A DNA stretch of 64,000 nucleotides from Rotaria sordida. Taxonomy: Eukaryota > Rotifera > Eurotatoria > Philodinida > Philodinidae. The stretch covers positions 62,001 to 126,000 of the forward strand of contig CAJNOL010000128.1 of the NCBI GenBank assembly GCA_905250125.1. Reading direction: 5' to 3'. The translations under genes were made by a program, and so were the position numbers. Positions within the stretch are counted from its first letter, which is position 1, and the number at the start of each line of letters is the position of its first letter. This document shows positions 60,301 through 64,000 of the stretch, piece by piece. A model generated the notes under the pieces. The model worked only from the letters and a program-made list of their open reading frames with translations. It was not told the origin of the DNA and made no database searches.

Positions 60301-63253
60301 AGTTTTAGTTAATTATCAATTCTATTCTCGAATAAAATGATTGATTATTTTTTAATTTAATTATTGATCTTTTAGGTATTTAATTAGTGCTTTTTTTACC
60401 AAAGCAAATTTAGCAACATTATGTGGCATTTTAATTTATTTTATTTCTTATCTACCATTTATTCTTGTTATGTTTCTCGAAGCTAAAATGCAATTAATTC
60501 ATAAAATATTAATTGTAAGTTCATTAAAATAATTTTTCTTGTTTTTTTTTTATTTATTTATTTTCAAATATTCTTCTTAAATTCATCAAATAGAATTTAT
60601 CAAGTGCAACAGCATTTGGTTATGCATCAATATATTTAACACGTTTAGAATATCAAGGTGAAGGTATTCAATGGAATACAGTTTTTAAAAATATATTTCC
60701 TAATGATCAAATGAATTTTGGTATTGCTTGTATAATGATGTTAGTAGATGCAATTATTTATTGTCTTATTGGTAATTATATTCGTTCAGTATTACCGGGT
60801 AAAAATGCTCTTAGAAAACCATTTTGGTATCCATGTTTACCATCAACATGGTGTTTTTGTAAGAAATCAAATCGTCATGATGGATTAAATTCAACATTTC
60901 GTAGTCAACGTGAACATGAACCAAATCCATTTACTGCTCGAATGAAACGTAAGAAAAGACGACTTTAAACATGATCTAAAAGGAGTGTTGAAATATAAGG
61001 AAGAATATCCCTACCTTGCAGTATGAGATGCTGTCTAGCAGCAGCCTGATATCTTCGCTATAACTATAATACTAGCTATAGTTCGGGACAGAAGATCAGC
61101 CTAACGCAGAGTTTTTGTGCTCCCCATACACACTAACTAACCATCCGAGTAAGTTAATATTACAATACAGCCAGTATACTATCGGACAGGTGATCCGAGA
61201 CAAACGTGCAGGGTCATTGCATACCTCGTGGTACTGAGAATTGAACCTAGTACCTAGTAGCTACATGCCGAATAATGCAGCCACTCAGCTATGGCAGCCC
61301 ATAAGAGTAGAATTTTGGATCTTCCTCATAGATAGTGGCGTAACCGGGAGACCATGGGTGATAGGACAGTGCCCTACGATCTTGTGGGTATTCAATCTCC
61401 GAAGAATAATACTAAAAGTTGTTCTTTTATTTTTCATTTGTAGAAATCGATCCAAATAATGAACAAGAACCAACAAATTTACAAGTTGGTATATCATTTG
61501 AAAATTTATCAAAACAATTTGGTGAAAATAAAAAGGCTGTTGAAAATTTATCATTAAAACTTTATGAAAATCAAATAACAGCTTTACTCGGACATAATGG
61601 TGCTGGAAAGGTAATAAATATGTTCTTTTTTTTTTCTTGAAATAAAATAAACAAATAATCTTGTTTTTTTTTTTCATTTATTTTTAGACAACAACAATTA
61701 GTGTTTTAACTGGAATTTATCCTCCAACAAATGGTTCAGCAAGTATTTATGGACAAGATATAACAACAGACTACGATCAAATAAGAAAAAATGTTGGTTT
61801 ATGTCCACAAGAAGATATTCTATTTGATTTTATGACTGTTCGAGAACATCTACAATTTTATGGTCGTTTAAAAGGAAATATGAGTTCAAAAGAATTAGAT
61901 AGAGATATAAATGAGTATGTTTAATTACATCAAAAAAATAAATACATTTTTTTATTTTCTTATTTAGACTTTTAAGTAGTATGGGTTTATGGACATTTCA
62001 ACATGAACCTGTTTCATCATTATCTGGTGGTGTAAGACGACGTGTTGCTGTTAGTATTGCATTTGTAGCTGGTTCACGAACAGTTATTCTTGATGAACCA
62101 ACATCAGGTGTTGATCCATGTGCAAGAAGAAGTATTTGGGAAGTTATATTTAAACATAGAACTGGTAGAACGATATTATTAACAACGCATTATTTAGATG
62201 AAGCTGATACTTTAAGTGATCGAATTGCTATTATTCATCAAGGTTAGTTTTTATTTTGTTAGATGATTAAATCGAAATAAAGCAAGGTCGAATAACATTT
62301 TTGAATATATTTGATAAAAAAAAACTGAATGAAACAGAAGTCTTCTTCATATATAGATCTGTTTTTTGCAATTGTAGCCTATGTAAGAATGTGCAGTTTC
62401 AGTTTACTGACCACTGAGTCAGTGTAGATAGTGCACACTGAAGTGTTGAAAGATACTACTACAAAAAAAGGGGCATATTTGATAGAGTTATTGTCTCAAT
62501 GTTGCAGCGAAACTATCTTTTTTTTTCATTATTTAGGCCGATTATTATGTAGTGGTTCATCAATGTTCTTAAAAAAACGTTTTGGTAAAGGTTATAGTTT
62601 AACAGTTGATTTAAAACTTCGAGTACAAAATAAAATAAAAATTGTTGGTAAGTAAAACACAACCATATATATATATACATATAAATTCTCTTATTATTAT
62701 CTAATATTTTATTTTGTACAGAAAGTAAACAATTCAAAGATTTTAATACATTTATATTACAAGAAATGCCTGATGCAACATTACGTGAACATATTGGTAC
62801 TGAAGTAACATATTCATTTAAACATGAACAACGACATAAATTTGCACGATTATTTAAACAAATTGAAATTAATAAAGAACGATTAGCTGTAGGAAATTAT
62901 GGTTTATCAGATACAACACTTGAAGAGGTTTGCTTTTTATTTATTTTTTTTAATAAAGAATTTATTAAATAATGAATAAATGTTTTTTTTTCAAAGGTTT
63001 TTCTATGGGTAACAGAATTAGCTGATCAAGGAAAAATGGATGATTTAAGTGAAAATTCGACTGTACCAAAAATTGTCATTGAACAAGCACCTATTTCATC
63101 ATCTCATAGTGATGATAGTGGTCTCGGTGGTGAATCGAATGCAACAATGGATGGTAAGTTATATTTATTAGTTATTGAAAAAAGTATTAAAGGATGGATG
63201 AATATAAATTTATTTCATCTGAATTTAATCAACGTCTGTATTTAGATTATTGA
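48338..63253 (+). CDS. ABCA-family lipid transporter with very large first extracellular domain (ABCA12/13-like), probably partial
   Basis: Thirty-five exons joined in frame: 48338-48400, 48470-48563, 48641-48767, 48834-49299, 49377-49582, 50754-50866, 50950-51074, 51142-51342, 51413-51594, 51653-51875, 51940-52131, 53670-53996, 54068-54472, 55666-55868, 55931-56064, 56142-56263, 56328-56543, 56597-56750, 56817-56993, 57057-57205, 58397-58513, 58582-58846, 58926-59232, 59288-59352, 59417-59475, 59535-59631, 59696-59789, 60376-60514, 60594-60948, 61444-61610, 61688-61914, 61968-62242, 62537-62647, 62722-62927, 62997-63153. TM1 is [20 protein letters not shown]. About 1,430 lumenal/extracellular residues with many N-x-S/T sites follow, then MPYPCY and five TM segments. 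NBD1 has Walker A GHNGAGKTTT, signature LSGGVRRR, Walker [13 protein letters not shown], and [10 protein letters not shown]. About 2,170 residues cover only half a full transporter. A 36th mini-exon (63246-63253) would add Asp-Tyr-stop; the alternative is that TMD2/NBD2 lie right of the window. Confidence 0.9.
49700..50640. mobile_element. Palindromic MITE-like element, family B copy 2 (ABCA intron 5)
   Basis: The left arm (near 49771-49880: TATTTTACGGTATTTTTTTA, GATCAAAGCAATG, AAATTTTGCACAGAGA) is mirrored by 50450-50565 (TCTCTATGCAAAGTTTTAA, TTTGATTTAAAAAATATCG). Both end regions resemble family B copy 1, including TTTATAACTTATTTGAG against TTTATAGCTCATTTGGG at the right. Most of the 1.17-kb intron is this element. 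Confidence 0.7.
52132..53669. other. Long ABCA intron 11
   Basis: A 1.5-kb intron with no exon support. The DNA is less AT-rich and looks like degraded repeat sequence, but I could not find convincing paired arms or a second copy in this window. Confidence 0.5.
54473..55665. other. Long ABCA intron 13 with assembly gap
   Basis: A 1.2-kb intron of AT-rich and degraded-repeat-like DNA with ten Ns at 55621-55630, just before the splice acceptor of exon 14. The reading frame resumes cleanly after the gap. Confidence 0.6.
55621..55630. other. Assembly gap (10 N)
   Basis: Run of ten Ns inside an ABCA intron. The real length is unknown and sequence may be missing. Confidence 0.99.
57905..58215. 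repeat. Family F-related segment in ABCA intron 20
   Basis: CATAGTGTTCTAATAAAAAA, CTATCGAATTTTTTTCTAGA and GTAGAGAACTCAACAAGA match the left arm of the 29345-30030 element. The next part (58148-58205) matches CCT7 intron 1. It is a partial or chimeric copy; no right arm was found. Confidence 0.65.
59790..60375. other. ABCA intron 27
   Basis: A 586-nt intron. The donor chosen (GG then GTTTGT) is not the most typical, but it is the only one that keeps frame and gives the expected LMLGYLIS membrane segment. The middle has a GC-richer patch around 59930-60010 of unknown origin. Confidence 0.6.
61014..61300 (-). mobile_element. tRNA-derived SINE-like element, copy 2 (ABCA intron 29)
   Basis: Read on the minus strand, the right end starts GGCTGCCATAGCTGAGTGGC, with a box A-like TAGCTGAGTGG, and continues to box B-like GGTTCAATTCT about 40 bases on. 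That spacing suits an internal Pol III promoter. A non-tRNA body of about 200 bases follows and is shared with 41340-41645. Confidence 0.75.
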
Positions 63254-64000
63254 AAATAAAAGAATACGAATGCTTATCAAATAATTATTTTGAATAATAT
63301 TAAATTCATTGATTTTAATCAGTAGCTATCGCTGAATATATCAAAATTTTCTAGAGATATTCATGATAGCATGATTTTTTGATAGGTTACCTTAAAAAAG
63401 AATTTCGAAAGTTCAATTACAGCATACAGTAAAACCTCTCTCTAATGTAGGTAACATCAGGGTTAATCAAAAGTGTTCACTTTATTGAGATATACATCAG
63501 AGATTTCAATAGATTGGACTGAAGAAAGCCAACTCATAAGCTATCGATCTTTTACTCGACCAAGATTTTCTATTCAAAAAAAATTTCGGTCCAGTCCATG
63601 AAGACGTCTAATGGTCATTATCGGAAGGTTTTTTTAGTTACAATCGCTTGTTAGCTGAACAAGATGATCTTTTTCTTTTTTTCAACAATTTATTAGTTCA
63701 ACTATTTTTCATCAGAGTTAAATCAGCACATGTTGATATGTTTTAATATTACTAATTATTAAGCACAAAAAAGACAAGATATTAAATCAAGCACATGTTA
63801 CTGTTGTCTAATTTTGTTAAAATATCTACAACATATCTATCTACTTTTTCTGTATGTCCCATGATTGTTTATCATAGATAATATAATTTTTATCTCGTAC
63901 TATGTAAGAAATGTCCTTGGTGGTGCCATCGCAACGGCAGCTTCTTTTTTTAGGAAGATTGTAAACTTGCATGGAATAATTTAGCGTAATGATGAAAGAG
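63154..64000. other. Right edge: ABCA intron or 3' flank
   Basis: After exon 35 there is a good donor (GTAAGT). An acceptor at 63244-63245 leads to a stop after two codons. The following 750 bases are AT-rich and show no transmembrane exon. So this is either the 3' end of a short isoform or a long intron leading out of the window. Confidence 0.5.

Overview
This 64 kb window is eukaryotic nuclear DNA, very AT-rich and packed with genes. The genes are cut by many short GT-AG introns, mostly about 45-70 nt. The gene set is clearly animal: nephrocystin-1, paxillin, a MNT/MXD-type bHLH-zipper repressor, rabenosyn-5, an ABCA12/13-like transporter, CCT eta, mL44 and cullin-4. Two enzymes that animals normally lack sit among them: dihydroxy-acid dehydratase, and a homoserine O-acetyltransferase/serine O-succinyltransferase family enzyme. 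Both carry ordinary short introns. That combination points to a bdelloid rotifer (Rotaria/Adineta type), where acquired non-metazoan genes are common. The species cannot be fixed from the sequence alone.

Layout. 1-1336: 5' part of the dihydroxy-acid dehydratase gene (minus). 1904-1974: tRNA-Gly. 2268-5342: MNT/MXD-like repressor (minus), with CACGTG E-boxes in intron 1 and upstream. 5343-7777: purine/pyrimidine-biased, AT-rich intergenic DNA. 7778-8790: unrecognised beta-propeller-like gene (minus). 9044-11742: CCT7 (minus). 11888-16860: paxillin (minus). 17157-20648: rabenosyn-5 (plus), diverging from paxillin. 20839-26216: five tRNA-Gly genes or copies with duplicated flanks, palindromic elements, a short two-exon ORF and a RING-gene relic. 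26605-28661: acyltransferase (minus). 28662-30223: intergenic, with a palindromic element. 30224-33843: MRPL44 (minus). 34025-40204: CUL4 (minus). 40472-41103: small conserved-looking gene (plus), diverging from CUL4. 43146-46189: NPHP1 (minus). 48338 to near the right edge: ABCA transporter (plus), probably continuing outside the window.

Exons were assembled by eye from splice sites, reading-phase continuity and protein similarity recalled from known families. All joins given keep frame. No alignment or database search was run.

The main non-coding signal is a set of palindromic (foldback/MITE-like) elements of about 0.3-1.0 kb. At least six are clear and several families occur twice. They lie in the few long introns and in intergenic gaps, so they seem to explain why intron lengths fall into a short class and a long class. 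A tRNA-derived SINE-like family (two copies) and a local expansion of tRNA-Gly genes add to the repeat content. There are two runs of ten Ns (assembly gaps). I found no wholly new system. The most interesting signals are the two acquired amino-acid enzymes, the palindrome families in introns, the tRNA-Gly cluster, the Asp in place of a FYVE zinc ligand, and the E-box cluster at the E-box-binding repressor gene.
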